64,000 nucleotides of DNA from Ashinkailepas kermadecensis (taxonomy: Eukaryota; Arthropoda; Thecostraca; Neolepadidae). The notes under the pieces were generated by a model that did not search any database, was not told where the DNA came from, and was given only the letters and a program-made list of their open reading frames with translations. Where the stretch lies: the NCBI GenBank assembly GCA_034440615.1, contig JAOTOM010004757.1:186001-250000 (forward strand), read 5' to 3'. Positions 1 through 37,610 of the stretch are shown here, piece by piece (position 1 is the first letter of the stretch; the number at the start of each line of letters is the position of its first letter). A program made the translations under genes and the position numbers.

Positions 1-189
1 AGAACCAACAGTATTTTTTTTTTCATTGATAAGTTGGATGCGGTCAGAGACGACGCTGATCTGACAATATTAGTCAGCTGTCATCCTCGGTTGCCATGGC
101 AGGATGAACACAAATTGCTCTTCCTGGTATCTATCTTAGTGTCATCATTCCGCTACCCTCTTCTTCTCTTGCTGCAGCTTTCCATCCCA

Positions 190-480
190 GGGACGGATAT
201 AAGGGGGGGGCACCGGGGACATGTACCCCCCCATGGGAAGGTGGGGCCCCCTCCGGCCGAGAAAGGCTCCCTTCCGGGAAGGCTTATTTGCCCCCCCCCC
301 CTCGAATTTTTCAGCCAGAGGCGTACCTCCGACAGTAAAAGGCACCGCAAGGCACGAGTGCATCCCTCGAGTCTTTTTTAGGTAGAGCCGCTCCTCGTAG
401 CAGAAGAGCCCCTCCAGGTACTTTCGAAGTGGCACCCCTCTGGACATGTGCCCCATGACGATTCCTGGATCCACCACTGG
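190..480 (+). repeat. Dispersed GC-rich repeat, copy 1
   Basis: Shares with 34480-35200 and 59310-59480 the order: poly-G, actggggacatgt-ccccc, atggga, ctccggccgagaaa, ctcgaatttttc-gccagagg, cctctggacatgtgcccatgac. Contains C11 and G8 runs. Unclassified element. Confidence 0.75.
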
Positions 481-1479
481 TTCCTGCCCGTTCTCGTCGT
501 CCTAGATAATGCTTTCAGTGCAGCTTAGCCAATGAAGGCCAGCCTTATGCTTAGTTTCTACTTAATAATTGCCACCATGAAGTGCTTCAACTTCCAAGTC
601 AATACTAGGTCAGGTCACTGAGCGATGACTTGAAGCGTCCAGACTTGACATGTATAGGTTAGGCCACTGAGCTATAACCTGAAGCGTCCCGACGGTACAT
701 GGCTTGTGGCTAAAATAAGCACTATTGAAAATGATTAAACCACGGTAAATGTTCACGCCGATTTCGTTTCTGATATGATTGAGTCTCCAAATCCGCTCAA
801 AACTTTCCTAAGGTAAATTAAATGGAAAAGGCAAAAATAAAGCGTTTTAATTTAATACTCAAAAGTTTCAAAGAACGTGTAAAATGTTCGTATTTTGCTT
901 TGTTGACATGCATTACATTTCCATGAGTCTCAAGGTTTACAAAAGTGTCAGTGTTAATAGATCAACACATATTTCCTGATATTTGATGATACTGGTATCA
1001 GTAACCTTGCCCCTTGCACACATCAGTGTGTTAAGTTAAGTCTTCAGTTTGCATCTTTTCGATCTGAAGCACACAATCCTCACTGGTTCACGACCACAGC
1101 CTACAGATTACGACGACGACCGTGTGGATCACTACAGCCCGACATTGATCTGCTTGTCATGACCTGGAAGGTCAACCAAATCTCGCACTGAAAATTATTT
1201 GTAGTTGTTCATGAAGACTGGCTGGGAAACAGCCATATTCTATGCGGAACATTTGCATTTTGAGGGTTCCAGAGGAGAAAGCAGCATTCTTGTTCATCGC
1301 GAATTGGTTTATAAACCAATTCGTAGCGGTGATGTAAATATCACAGTACTATATATGGAAGTAGAAATATAGCACGATTAAATGCACCCCTTTGCCGATG
1401 CACTATTTCGTTGCGACTGGCACTGTACCAGGGAAGACAACAAGCTACGATAACTGGGGATTTCGCGTGGCCAATTAAT
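481..1479. other. No gene recognised
   Basis: AT-rich non-coding DNA; a short near-duplication of tcactgagc-atgacttgaagcgtcc at 615-690. Confidence 0.6.
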
Positions 1480-1925
1480 GATGCGACGTCTTTTTACGTG
1501 ATCTAACATCGGTAGGTGTAGGCTTAGCGTGATCGAACATCAATAGGCGTAAGCTTTGCGTGATCCAACATCCGTAGTTGTAGGCTTTATGCCATTACAG
1601 ATCGTTGGGGGTTGGGTTAGGTTTGTTAGTTATAAATTACCGTAGGGTTTGAGCACTGCAACACCCGTGGTGTGGGATTCATGCCATCACAATTCGCTGG
1701 GGTTAGACTAGGCTAGCTTATTGCGATTACCATAGGATCCAGGCCATCCAACATCCGTAGGTGTAGATTGTTGGCAAGAGCAATTCGTTCCGTTTACGCT
1801 ACGTTAGTTTGCTTTGTAAATTACCACAGGCTTAGACCATCCAATATGAAGCATGGAATGTGTAGGCTTGCATCACAAACAATCGCTGGGATTAGGTTGG
1901 GTTGGTTTACTTTAAATTGACGTAA
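1480..1925 (+). repeat. Degenerate ~90-bp tandem repeats
   Basis: Four diverged units sharing catccgtaggtgtaggctt, atgccatcaca, tcgctgggg-ttaggtt and taaattaccgtagg. Confidence 0.7.
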
Positions 1926-2186
1926 TCAATAAGCAGAAGAAAGACTCGACCTTTACGTATCGTACTTCATGAGCGGGTGCCAGTCGGAATTAATGGTGCC
2001 ACTGCCGATTGACGGTATATTTAATCTTGATTTATGTTCACTTTGAAGCATAGTACAGTAATATTAACCCATTTCCGATTAAAACAAATACTACCTTTCA
2101 TCTCAGAACCTCACATATTTTGATATTATTGAAAGCAAACGGTTTGTTTTCAACCCCGTCCAGACTAACAATTACCGAATGTTGTG

Positions 2187-2465
2187 GTAAATAAAATATA
2201 CGACCTTCAATATACCAGGAGGTGCTGAGTTGACATCAATAGTAACGATAAAGGTTATACTTTATTGCTCAACGATTCGGCCAGGGGCCATCGTCAGGAG
2301 TGAATAAAGTATAACCTTGCTTCAAGGTTTTATTGCTTCAAGGTTTTATTGCTTCAAGGTTTTATTGCTCAACGAAACGTTGAGCAATAAAGTATAACCT
2401 TTATCGTTACTTTTGATGTCAACTCAGCACCTCCTGCTATATTGAAGGTCGTATATTTTATTTAC
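2187..2465. mobile_element. Foldback (long terminal inverted repeat) element
   Basis: 88-bp arms at 2187-2274 and 2378-2465 are inverted copies with only two mismatches; the 103-bp centre holds three direct copies of gcttcaaggttttatt. A 15-bp sequence acaattaccgaatgt occurs on both outer sides (2168 and 2519), possibly marking an older insertion. No coding capacity; a non-autonomous element. Confidence 0.88.
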
Positions 2466-3054
2466 ACACAATGTCTAAAACCCAGGAGCATCTAAGAGCC
2501 ATTCTTCGTTATATTAAACAATTACCGAATGTGTCAAGTAACGCTAAACGTTCAAGGACGGAACTGGGTCATACCGTCCACACCATTTCCCTATCTCGCT
2601 TAGAATAATAGTCAGTGGGGACAGATTAACCCCCCTCCACGCACTTCCAGGGATAGAACATTATGCAGCACTGCGAGGATCCAAGTGGAATGTGCTCGGA
2701 ACTGCGACAAGATACCACTGAGATACAATCCAAAGGGGAACTTTCGGATGTAAAAGTTTTAAAGGATATTCCGAAGTCCGACACACATTGCACTTCCAGT
2801 GGCATTCTACGAGCATAGGTCATTCAGTGCCCTCGCAGGCAGTAGTATGATGGTGGCTAGCAAATTGGGCAGGAGAAGGGATTCGTCTCAGAACACGCAT
2901 TTCTTATGCAGGAAGTATGCCGTGTTAGAATTCCAACCAACGACTGCACCAAGCTTGACAGCACCCTGCTATTGTTCTACCCATTCACTTCATCTGATAA
3001 AATCGCACACACACACAGCAAGTAAGCACTTCCCATATCCACACAAGCCCACGT

Positions 3055-3590
3055 GTCGCCATACCTTCGCGAATGCATCGCAACGCGCACCCGGGCGCGG
3101 CAACTCGGTCGACGACATCGGCGCGCCAATTTGTGCCGGCGCCGCGTGGCCTGTCGGCACCGACTCGATTGGCGAACCTGTCGTTAGCTCGCCGTCGGCA
3201 ATTGATAGCCGCCGCCGCCGCCGCCGCCGCGGAAGTCGCCGTGCTCCGATACGTCATAGCCGACCCGCCATTACCGGCCCGGTGGACGGCGCGCTGTCCG
3301 GCCGGGAAATCGGCGCAGAATTACACGGCCCGGTCAATCGGACGTGCGATCAAAGTGGGTCGGTGGCCGAACAAACCACGCCAAATACATCCGCGCTGAT
3401 GGATACTTTCGGAGCCCGCTCTAGATGGCGGCGCTGGGAATCGATGTGGACGGCGGTGGCGGCGGCTGGTTTCCAGCGGTGCGGGCGGCGTCCACTGGCG
3501 GCTGGAGCCGCCGCTGGGCGGCTGGGCGGCTGGGATGACCTGTGTTCCCACACGCTGGCCCGAGGCTCGCCGACCAACCGCAGAGACGCT
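3055..3590. promoter_or_regulatory. CpG-rich block
   Basis: Dense CpG (cgcaacgcgcacccgggcgc, gccgccgccg runs) in otherwise AT-richer DNA; several overlapping open frames, none recognisable. Could be a promoter or 5' exon region of an unidentified transcript. I found no TMTC-type signal anchor or DDS motif in it. Confidence 0.4.
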
Positions 3591-3601
3591 GCGCCAGCGG
3601 C

Positions 3602-3625
3602 CTATTTATTTATTTATTTATTTCA
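3602..3625 (+). repeat. (TTTA)n microsatellite
   Basis: Six tandem ttta units. Confidence 0.9.
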
Positions 3626-3883
3626 CAATACATGCCCTCCACGTATAGTGGCTATTATGGACAGTCTGGGTATAACTCAGATATTTACAAAGAAAGGATA
3701 GATTTGTGGCCAATAGTGGGAACACATGCGCAACAAACATTCATACACCAACATAATACAATACCCATATCACTCTGCACTACACACACCGTGCTTGCAA
3801 CACGAGCTGTAAACGAGTAGTTTATGGAAATGATATGAAAGCGATGGCCTAAATGTGAGTGCATGGTGTACACAAATCTAAAT

Positions 3884-4568
3884 GTAGCGGGGCGGTAGGC
3901 CAGTGGCGATCTATGCAGCGGGGCGGTAGGCCAGTGGCGATCTATGTAGCGGGGCGGTAGGCCGGCGGCGATCTATGTAGCGGGGCGGTAGGCCGGCGGC
4001 GATCTATGTAGCGGGGCGGTAGGCCAGTGGCGATCTATGTAGCGGGGCGGTAGGCCGGCGGCGATCTATGTAGCGGGGCGGTAGGCCAGTGGCGATCTAT
4101 GTAGCGGGGCGGTAGGCCGGCGGCGATCTATGTAGCGGGGCGGTAGGCCGGCGGCGATCTATGTAGCGGGGCGGTAGGCCGGCGGCGATCTATGCAGCGG
4201 GGCGGTAGGCCGGCGGCGATCTATGTAGCGGGGCGGTAGGCCGGCGGCGATCTATGCAGCGGGGCGGTAGGCCGGCGGCGATCTATGTAGCGGGGCGGTA
4301 GGCCGGCGGCGATCTATGCAGCGGGGCGGTAGGCCGGCGGCGATCTATGTAGCGGGCGGTAGGCCGGCGGCGATCTATGTAGCGGGGCGGTAGGCCGGCG
4401 GCGATCTATGTAGCGGGGCGGTAGGCCAGTGGCGATCTATGTAGCGGGGCGGTAGGCCGGCGGCGATCTATGTAGCGGGGCGGTAGGCCGGCGGCGATCT
4501 ATGCAGCGGGGCGGTAGGCCGGCGGCGATCTATGTAGCGGGGCGGTAGGCCGGCGGCGATCTATGCAG
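3884..4568 (+). repeat. 31-bp GC-rich minisatellite
   Basis: 22 copies of a 31-bp unit (gtagcggggcggtaggccRg, YggcgatctatR). Two interleaved variants, ccagtggc and ccggcggc, show a higher-order pattern. Contains GGGGCGG (Sp/GC box) in almost every unit. Confidence 0.97.
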
Positions 4569-4569
4569 C

Positions 4570-6798
4570 GGAAGCAACACCACTGGTCGGCGGCGCAGTG
4601 GTGTTGCGGTGCGAGAGCATGTACTTTTCGCTGGAGCACGTCCCGAGAGATCTTTGCTGTTTGCACCTGCCGGGAACAGTACCTAGTCGATCTACCAGGA
4701 AGAAGCATCCACTGGGTAGAGTGGCTGTGGCCTGGCGACCCCGGTTGACTTCCATGGTCGTGCCAGGTCGTGACCAATGCAACAGAAGGCATTGTTGAGG
4801 CACTAATTACTTGAACAGACGAAATGGGTAGCCCATTCTGTTCCCACGTGCGGTGCAGTATTATCCGCAGCCCGGCGGTCCTCGGCATGCGAGTACGCAG
4901 ACATTTAATTTGGGACGCCTTCGAATGACCACATGGAATAAATTGTGACCTGTCGGCGTAAACTACGCCCGTCAGGATATTTATTTCTGGGCCGGGTCAA
5001 CTTTATTGCCGGTCCGGTCCAACGGCTTGTTTTAAGCCCCGCCCACCGGGCGGCCCGAGTCTTCCGGTCTTGGTGACACAGTGCTAGGGCCAATGCTGTT
5101 TAAACGTATTATAGTGGTAATATAGGTGTACTTTTGGTATGTTTCTCAAATCAAACACAAATTCGTTTGAGGTGACTGGGGCCAAATAAGGCCGATCGAA
5201 CGTCCTGTAACCTCTCAAAAATATCATTACTTACTGAGGTAATAATGCAACGTCTGAAGGTGGCACGGCAAACAATAGCCGAACTTCCCAAAAATTGCAC
5301 TTGATCAATGTACATGGACACACAGCACGCGTATCGCGTTGTCCGCAAACGAACTGAGTGACCAACGCCCTCTCATATCATTGCTTCCCGCAGTACGTGT
5401 TGCGGCAGTATACAAACAGCTACTGTGACAGCTAGACGTCTATTTTGAATGGGGATTGGAGAGGGGGCGGTGTGCTGGATCGCCCAACATTGATGCATGT
5501 TTGCTGATCGCTAGGCACGGTGGCATCTTGAACCACTCGTTGAATAGATTGGACAATCGCTTGAACTCTCTGTTCGTGTCCCTGGCGACTCCATGCATCA
5601 GTAAGGCGCAATTTTTATCGACTGAACTGTCTTTCTGTCTAAAAATGCGAAGGCCTGCGGCACCATATGAGCAATGGTTTTGAAGCAAACATGCCGCGAA
5701 AATGTTACCCGCTTCGCCCCCAGAGCAAGAGTTATTTTTTATTGTGGAGTGGCGTATCTATGAGGTGATGTTGAACTTTGTCGGTACCGTTATAAATGCA
5801 TAGGAACACTCCAACGGTTGCACTCGCATCCAATGAGCCTGGTTGCCGCAAAATCGAGACATGCCGATCGCACGTTCATGATCAACTAGTGTTGGGACAC
5901 CGGCTTCAGTCGCATACGGTCACCATGTGGCGGACAGCCGAGGACTGTGTTCGGCGACTGTGCTGCACCACCGCCCGGGAGGCGGCTCGTATGGCGCGTA
6001 TGCCACCCCCGAGAGATCAGTATGCATTGGCCTCGGACGCCTGCGGGTGTGTCGATTATCGGTCTCAGCCGCGCGTGACATCCCACCCCGGCTGACTGCT
6101 CAATGCAAATGCCGAATTCATTAGTGAGGGGGGATCACATCACGCCATGAGGAGGGGCATGGTAATGGTGCACATCGTATTTACCAAAGGTTATATTTCC
6201 GAATGTTCATAATTACCAAAGTTTACGCTTGCCAATATTCATAATTGCCAACGTTCATAGTTACCAATGTCCATAATTACAATGCTAGAAACTATAAGTA
6301 GCACATGAGTCTCAGATGGCAGGTGTTCAGGTGTGCCAACGTTCGTATCTGCCAGATAGCATGATCATCAACCAATTACCAAAACGAGTTTTTAAACTTA
6401 TCACAAGATGTCTGCCCAGTATATATGTCGCCTTTGCTGCGTCGGTGCTTAACAGCGAGCCAAGCCGGCAAACTGCGGTTCGATATCTGACGGCTAGATG
6501 CTACAGCAATCTGCAATTTGTTCAAATGGGCCAACTGACCTAATCTGACCTAACCCAACATAACCAGAAGCAAGCGCCAATGCCACATGGGTGACATTTC
6601 TCTGCTGCATGCAACATGACGGCACTCATTCAAAATTGTTTTTGGTATTTGTTCGGAAATTATGATGCTTGACGAATATGAACTTTGGTAAATACGAACG
6701 TACACACGCATGACACAAGACCCCTACCCCAGTGGCTTTTACCCTGATAACTTTCAGTCGTAGCTGGAATGTAGATCTCTTAACTTTAAACAATAGTG

Positions 6799-6800
<2 letters not shown>
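4570..6800. other. No gene recognised
   Basis: Open frames on both strands at 5440-5690 and 5800-6120 have no recognisable motif. Confidence 0.55.
6178..6285 (+). repeat. ~24-bp degenerate repeats
   Basis: Units around cataattaccaaagttta and attgccaacgttcatagt. Confidence 0.7.
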
Positions 6801-6801
<1 letters not shown>

Positions 6802-6862
<61 letters not shown>

Positions 6863-6920
6863 CACATTTATATATATATATATATTTATGTATTTATGTC
6901 TTTATTTATTTATTTATACG
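6802..6920 (+). repeat. (CA)n / (TA)n / (TTTA)n microsatellite
   Basis: Compound simple repeat: about 65 bp of ca, then tata, then ttta units. Confidence 0.97.
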
Positions 6921-7082
6921 ACGTGAGTACCACGGCCATATGAACTACGAAGGAGTTACTGCAAAACGTCAGCTTGGCATTCGACCCAAGGCCACAAGAT
7001 ACCTCACGACTCTGTCCAAGAAAACTCTCCTGAATGGCCCAGGGAAACTATTCTGGTGTTAGACCGACTTATTTAAGCTGAC

Positions 7083-7416
7083 CCATCTGACCCCGTGCCT
7101 GACCCATCTGACCCCGCACCTGGTCCATCTAATCCCGCGACTGACCCGGTTGACCACGTGCCTGACCCGTCTGACCCCGTACCTGACCCGTCTGGCCCCG
7201 TGACTGACCCATCTGACCCCGTGACAGACACGTCTGACCCCGTACCTGACCCGTCTGACCCCGTGACTGACCAATCTGACTCCATGACTGACCCGTCTGA
7301 CCTCGCGACTGACCCGGTGACTGACCCGGTTGACCAGTGACAGACCTGTCTGACCGCGTGACTGACCCAGCTGGCCCCATGACAGACACGTCTGACCCCG
7401 TACCTGACCCGTCTGT
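7083..7416 (+). repeat. Minisatellite on the intronic side of exon a
   Basis: Imperfect 18-27-bp units built on ctgacccgtctgaccccgt, ending 11 bp before the exon a acceptor. The units do not contain the AG/exon boundary itself. Open frames on both strands here are repeat artefacts. Confidence 0.9.
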
Positions 7417-7427
7417 CGGCCCGCCAG

Positions 7428-31965
<24,538 letters not shown>

Positions 31966-32110
31966 TGCGAACCTGGCGCGGGTGTACCGCATCATGGCGC
32001 GCCAACACCTCGCGCCACGCGCCATAACAGGAACGTGATGCGAACCTGGCGCCGCTGTACCGCATCATGGCGCACCGATGCGTCGCGCCACGCGTCGCAA
32101 CTAGAACTAT

Positions 32111-32689
32111 ATGCGAGCTCAACGATATTTCACAACTCAGCGACGACGAATTCACACAATATCTGTTTGTGTTTTCAGGGGTGTCAGCTCAAGAAAGTGC
32201 TCAAACTGCTTAATTGATCAGTATATTAGGTATCAGGAAATGATTATTTTTCGCGGAGAGATTTTGCCTGCTTTGAGTTGCTCATTCCTCACCGTATGAC
32301 ATCTCATGCATCTGACTTTTAAAAAATGCATCAGGAGTATCACATAACATCATTCTTGTTTACGTAGAGGAATGAACACCTATTCAGTTTATATCATTAG
32401 GACTCATGGAACTTGCAAAAAGGATTAGCGTGTTGTTTGCGCGGGTTGAAAGGTAATGCTTTATTTCCTATGCTAATTTTTTTTCCCAATTCCTTTGCCA
32501 GGATAATATACTTCCGAAGTCCAGTAACCGTTAACTTTGCTCTTTACCGAAGCCTTCCACCACACACAGCGAAATTCAGAGGGTTTTTCCGTGGTGCTGA
32601 CTAAAGAAACTGTGTGTGACATAAGCATAGCATAGTGATGGAAATATCGCATTCCACACACAGGACGTTTGGTTAAGATCCAGTGTGCT
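32111..32689. other. 3' flank of TMTC2-like gene
   Basis: AT-rich; no clear AATAAA right after the stop, so the poly(A) site was not fixed. Confidence 0.4.
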
Positions 32690-33165
32690 CATGAACTCGT
32701 GATAGCAAAACAGCATTCGACCGCTTGCTTGAAGCAAGACCACGTTGTATCGTCGGACATAATGTCGTACAAAGGAGAAACGACTCCCAAGTGCTGCGAC
32801 GTAATCTGTGCTCAGCTACCATAAAGCCACAGTGACAACTGATGTCCCACTCTGCTACTGTCCAGTGGTGTTTGTGGCTTGTGGTTCGTTGACGACCTCG
32901 TATGGCCGCGCCAGGACCCGCTGCGCTTCATCAACTCGTGATAACAAAACAACATTCCACCGCCTTCTTTGAGTAAGACCACGTTGTATCGTCGGACATA
33001 TTGTTGTACAAAGGAAGGAGGATTCCCAAGTGCTGCGACGCAATCTGTGCTCAGCTACCATGAAAGAACAGTGGTCCACTGTTACTGTCCGGTGGTGTTA
33101 TACGGCTCCGGATGGCGTCGTGTGGCCGCCGCAGGGAGTCACTCCGCCGGTCCACTACTAACTGT
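32690..33165 (+). repeat. ~240-bp tandem duplication
   Basis: Two diverged direct copies: aactcgtgataRcaaaacarc, gaccacgttgtatcgtcgga, ccaagtgctgcgacgYaatc, tgtgctcagctaccat recur at 32693 and 32933. Confidence 0.9.
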
Positions 33166-33319
33166 GATATAGTTGTTCATTTATGACGTCTGGACGTACT
33201 AAAATAACAATGGCGCATGCGTCCCAGAAACAAGGCGAATACAACCATGGCGACCACAGGTGTTCTTTTTCTTAAAGTGGAACTGGAGCCGTAAGAGACT
33301 ATCGGGCCTTGTGTTTTAC

Positions 33320-33425
33320 AGCAGGTAGCAGGTTGGAGATGCTAGGTCGTGCGTTTTGCTGCAGGTAACAGGCTGGAGATGCCAGACCGTTTTGTTTTGC
33401 TGCAGGTAGCGGGCGCTACATTTGT
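33320..33425 (+). repeat. ~50-bp short tandem repeats
   Basis: Two and a half copies of gttttgctgcaggtaRcagg ctggagatgc. Confidence 0.8.
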
Positions 33426-33429
33426 TAGG

Positions 33430-34479
33430 CTGCGGGTATGAGGAAAGCCTTCAGGGCGACGAGCTGGATTTTCGTTTTGGTGCGTTGAGCTGTGGTTTTG
33501 ATTAGCTTAATCGTGCTACTGCCCTGTCAACATTAAGACACGTACCGCAGGCACAAAAACGAAAACGGAATACTTTCAAACGCGTACTACTACACTCCAT
33601 ACTCAATACTCAATACTCTACTTGATACTATACCAGGGGTGTTGCTTTGTATGCTTTTGGAGGGGCATGTTCAATTTTTCCCCTCCAATAGTGACTTTGC
33701 CCCCTCCCAATATGAAATGGAAATGGGCATGCAGCGAAAAGCAAAGCAGAAAAGCGATCGGAGCAGGAGCGCCGATGGCCCCGCCGATGGTCCTGGAAAT
33801 AGTGACATCCGCCCATTCACTCTGGTGACCTGTCACTCAGGACGGTTTCCAGGCGACTGACCGCTACCGTTAACGTCGCGACCATACCCTGTAGTGTGGC
33901 CAGCGTACTGGTGTCCAGAGACACTGAGCCGACTGCACCGTCTGCGCTGCTGAGTATCCTGCCGCCATTGCTGACACCAGACCTGAAGCCGAGGCTTCCA
34001 AGAATCTGTCAGCTGCGGTGACCAGTTAGCCCAGAGGAGCTTCCTCTGAAAACTCGATAATCCTCGATAATGCTGCCCAAGCTGCCTGCGCGAGCCGTCT
34101 TCAACAGCTCACGGTCGTGTGGTGCATTTCCTGCTGTACCCAGTACGGACTGCATGCGCAGAAGCACCTGGAACGGTTGCTGGTCTACAAGCTGTTAGCG
34201 GGGATCTAGGGCTTCCAGGAGGGCCGCTCGCCATTGCGCCAACCTACGCCTCAGGGCGTCAATAAGGGCCACGCATCTGGGCGTCTGGGGCCTGATAATA
34301 TCCGCACCTGCGTGGTGATCGACACAGAAAGGCTTGCCACCAGCAGCTCGAACTTGGTGCTGTTTTCTTGGATTCCAGTCACACGAAACACACAGTCCGT
34401 CTGCGTCGGCTAGAGGTCTGTCTTCTCCGGAAGAAAGAACGAGGCCAGCTGCTGGCGTGCAAATGCCGGAGTCAGGAGC
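33430..34479. other. No gene recognised
   Basis: GC-moderate; a minus-strand open frame at 34195-34560 lacks motifs and overlaps the dispersed repeat. Confidence 0.45.
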
Positions 34480-35200
34480 AGATACAAGGGGGAGGGAACT
34501 GGGGTCATGTGCCTTCCCCCATGGAAGGTGGGTGCTTCTCCGGCCGGGAAAACGCGCCACTCCGGGAAGGCTCTGGTGAATCTCCTATATTTTTGTTTAG
34601 TAAGGAGCGCCCCCCCCCCCCTCCGAGAGGAATAGGCTTCAGTGTGCTCGAATGTACTCGCCTCGATTTTTTTTTCTGCCAGAGGCTCCCCTCGGAAGGA
34701 AAAGTCTCCAGGCAGGAGCGGGTTCTGAAATTGTCATGAGGGATACTTTGTCTCTGGGGGGGGGGCTCTAGCTGAAAAAGAAATGAGGAGTGTGGTGCAC
34801 TCGGGCCTTCCGGGGGCGGCCTTTACCTTCCAAGGTGCGTCTCTGACTGAAAAATTCGAGGGGTTCACTCAAACAGACTGAATCGGGGCCTTTTCCTTCC
34901 AAGGAGCGCCTCTGGCCGAATAATTCTAGCGGATGCACTCGAGCACACTGAAAGGACGTCTTTTACTCTGAGAGGGGCACTTCTGGCTAAAAATTCGACA
35001 GGATGCACCCGAGCTTTCCCGAGTGGAGCCTTTTTCCGGCCGAAGGGACGCCAATTTCCATGGGGGCATACGCCTTCAGTGCCCTGCCACTCCCGTATCC
35101 GCCCCTCCCTCCAAACACTTTCGTAGTGGCGTCCCTCCGAAGAAATGGCGCCCCTTCAGACTAGTGCACCCATGACAATTCCAAAATCCGCCCATGGCAG
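34480..35200 (+). repeat. Dispersed GC-rich repeat, copy 2 (longest)
   Basis: Same family as 190-480, with internal ~70-bp repeats of the form ggagcgcctctggccgaa, attc, ggatgcactcgagcacactg. Poly-C and poly-G runs at 34603-34622 and 34757-34766. Confidence 0.75.
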
Positions 35201-37419
35201 AAATCCCCGGCGTTGGCTGGGCCGCCGCGTTGCAGACGTTACAATTTTGAATTATGAAAATTACTTTTTTGGCACATCCTCGTCCTTTTCCCGGGGCTAC
35301 AACATGGTATATGACCCATCACCCGATGCCCAATCTGCATAATGGGAAATAATTCGTTTCCAATATATTTATATCTACATGTGTGATAAAATACCTTCCA
35401 TTTTATTATCCGTGAATTGTACTATAACGACTATTTTGCCTATTTCGCAGGGACGTAACTCCTTAGGGAGTGGCGACGCATGCGTATGTTACCATACAAG
35501 ACACAGAGGACATATAAGATGGGGAGACACCAGAAATGGATACTTCTTAGAACAGCTACAGAGAACCGCAAAATAGTACAGAAGCAGCAAAATATTGCGC
35601 ATGCAGTGCACTTAGGATACGACAAATTAAAGCCATCTTCATTCCATGACATCAGCGAATCAGACAGCCAAACAGAGAGTGGTGCACATTTGATGCCTTG
35701 TATTGTATCTACTTGTACTGTATTGTGCTTGTATTGTACTTGTACTGCATTTGATGCCTTATCTACTGTTATTCGGGCCTTCTCATTCGCAGAAACCACG
35801 CTTCCTCGCATGTAGCCAGGTTTTCTTCTCAGCATTGCTTTTTCGCCTTCCCATGTGTCCCGGCTTCTTTTCCTAGATAGTTTGCAGTCTCACACCCTCA
35901 GTACGACTTCAAGATTCATAGTCCACGTAGCAAGTGTGCGTCTGTGATAATACAGATAGCAAATATGCATCTGCAAAGTTTTCGTTTGACGTCGGTGACG
36001 AGGGGCCCAAATCCATATCGACAGCATTTGTTCTGCTACTTGAGTTTATAAACGCTACGAGACATGGATCGAGATCCCTTTTACATCGCTCACGACGGCT
36101 GCTTCATTCCACCTCATGCATACCCTTACTAGTAGGGCACTGGTACTGATAACGGGGTTGAGGTTACAGTGTCTAATATGATCGGCTACAGGGGTGTGAC
36201 ATGGTCACACACATGCATTTGTACACCCTGGTGTTGCAGCCTGGCTGTTGGTGGGGGACCGCGGCAGATGGCAAATGACGGTCGCGTTCCTAATTCCTTA
36301 TGGGTTGTGTGCCATGTGCCTTGAGATTATTAGAGGCAGATGCGTTGAATTATTTTCATCATTAGGGAATTTTCGAGAATGTCAGAAAGGGCCTGCTTTG
36401 ATTTAGATTGCCAGATATCGCCATACTTAGCACGTATTCTTCAACAGACGTTTATCAGGCAGCGTTCACCTAACGTGTTTACACTGGCTGATCAGGAGTG
36501 AGCGAGCGTTGCGAGCGAGCGCAGTGATACGAATGCTAAAACCCACTTAGTCTTCCTTGCTTGAATTCTGAGGATATCTGGAACTCGGCCTCTTTTCAAA
36601 TGCTATTGAAATTAGATGAACTAACGTGAAAACAATGCATTAGGTACATTTAACTGGCAGTTGCAATTGATGAGGTGAAATATTTTCATTATTTTCACCA
36701 TCAAGAAAAAAAAATTTCACCACAAATCGATCGAATACCTACGAATACTAACTCAACATTCTATATTGAATGTCCGAACGCAGTCCGATCCACTGTCTCA
36801 GTCTATGTAATGTATGTTGGTATGACCGGAGCCCTGATTCCCAACCTGGATGTACTTCTGTGTGTCTTTCCCACAAATAGTAATATTAATAATATATTAA
36901 TAGTTTGCCATCACGCATGTGTGTGGGTGGGCTCGTAGATTGTAAGGTAGCTTTGCTCGTTGATATATGAGCAACGGAGGAAACGTGACTGGCTAACTCT
37001 TGCGCCCAGATGGAACATTACGAAAATTGCGCTCGCTATTCTTTTGTCGGGCTTTCAATTGAGTCGAGCAGTTTCCTACCCATTAAGTGGTAACCTGGTG
37101 TTCTAGACGTATGGTTGTATTTTTATATTTATCTTGAGCATGACATCAATTGCAAATTCTTCCTATCAGCAGATTAAGTGGCATAAATCTGGCATGCAAA
37201 CGTAATTGAGGACAGGGTCCAATAACAAGCGCTCCGTGGGGCCTCTCACATCCTCGCATAGGAGGGGGGGGGGGGACAGAATTCGGACCCTGGCCCTAAG
37301 ATTTTGGAAACTACTGAAGCTATATGCACAAAATTTGGAGAGTAGATTACGCATGTTGTGAACTCACTTCAGTGCAATTTCCATGAACCTAGATTAACAC
37401 CATCAGGGTTAAATGAAGT
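35201..37419. other. No gene recognised
   Basis: AT-rich; poly-G at 37262. No feature supported. Confidence 0.55.
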
Positions 37420-37610
37420 CGAGATCGGCCGTCACACCGCGCCGTCGTTACCACACCGAAGAAGTTTGTGTGACCTTGAACCCTCAGCAGTCGCCGCCCA
37501 GTCGGTCGATTTGGCATCCCCGCAGTTCCTATATTTGCCAATGGATTTCGACTTTTGTTCAAACGATGCGGTCATCGATTTTTAGCAAAGTAACAAGATT
37601 GCATTACAAT
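37420..37610 (+). repeat. Dispersed repeat pair, copy 2
   Basis: Plus-strand relative of 19850-20110; open frames here are incidental. Confidence 0.7.

Noticed and set aside
2799..3701. 300-residue open frame and smaller frames in the CpG-rich block
   Set aside because: Low-complexity Arg/Ala/Ser content from GCC/CGC runs; no domain, and it does not supply the missing TMTC2 first exon.
7101..7416. Asp/Pro-rich frame as a TMTC2 N-terminal exon
   Set aside because: It is the 18-27-bp repeat; TMTC proteins have a signal anchor and a DDS motif at this place.
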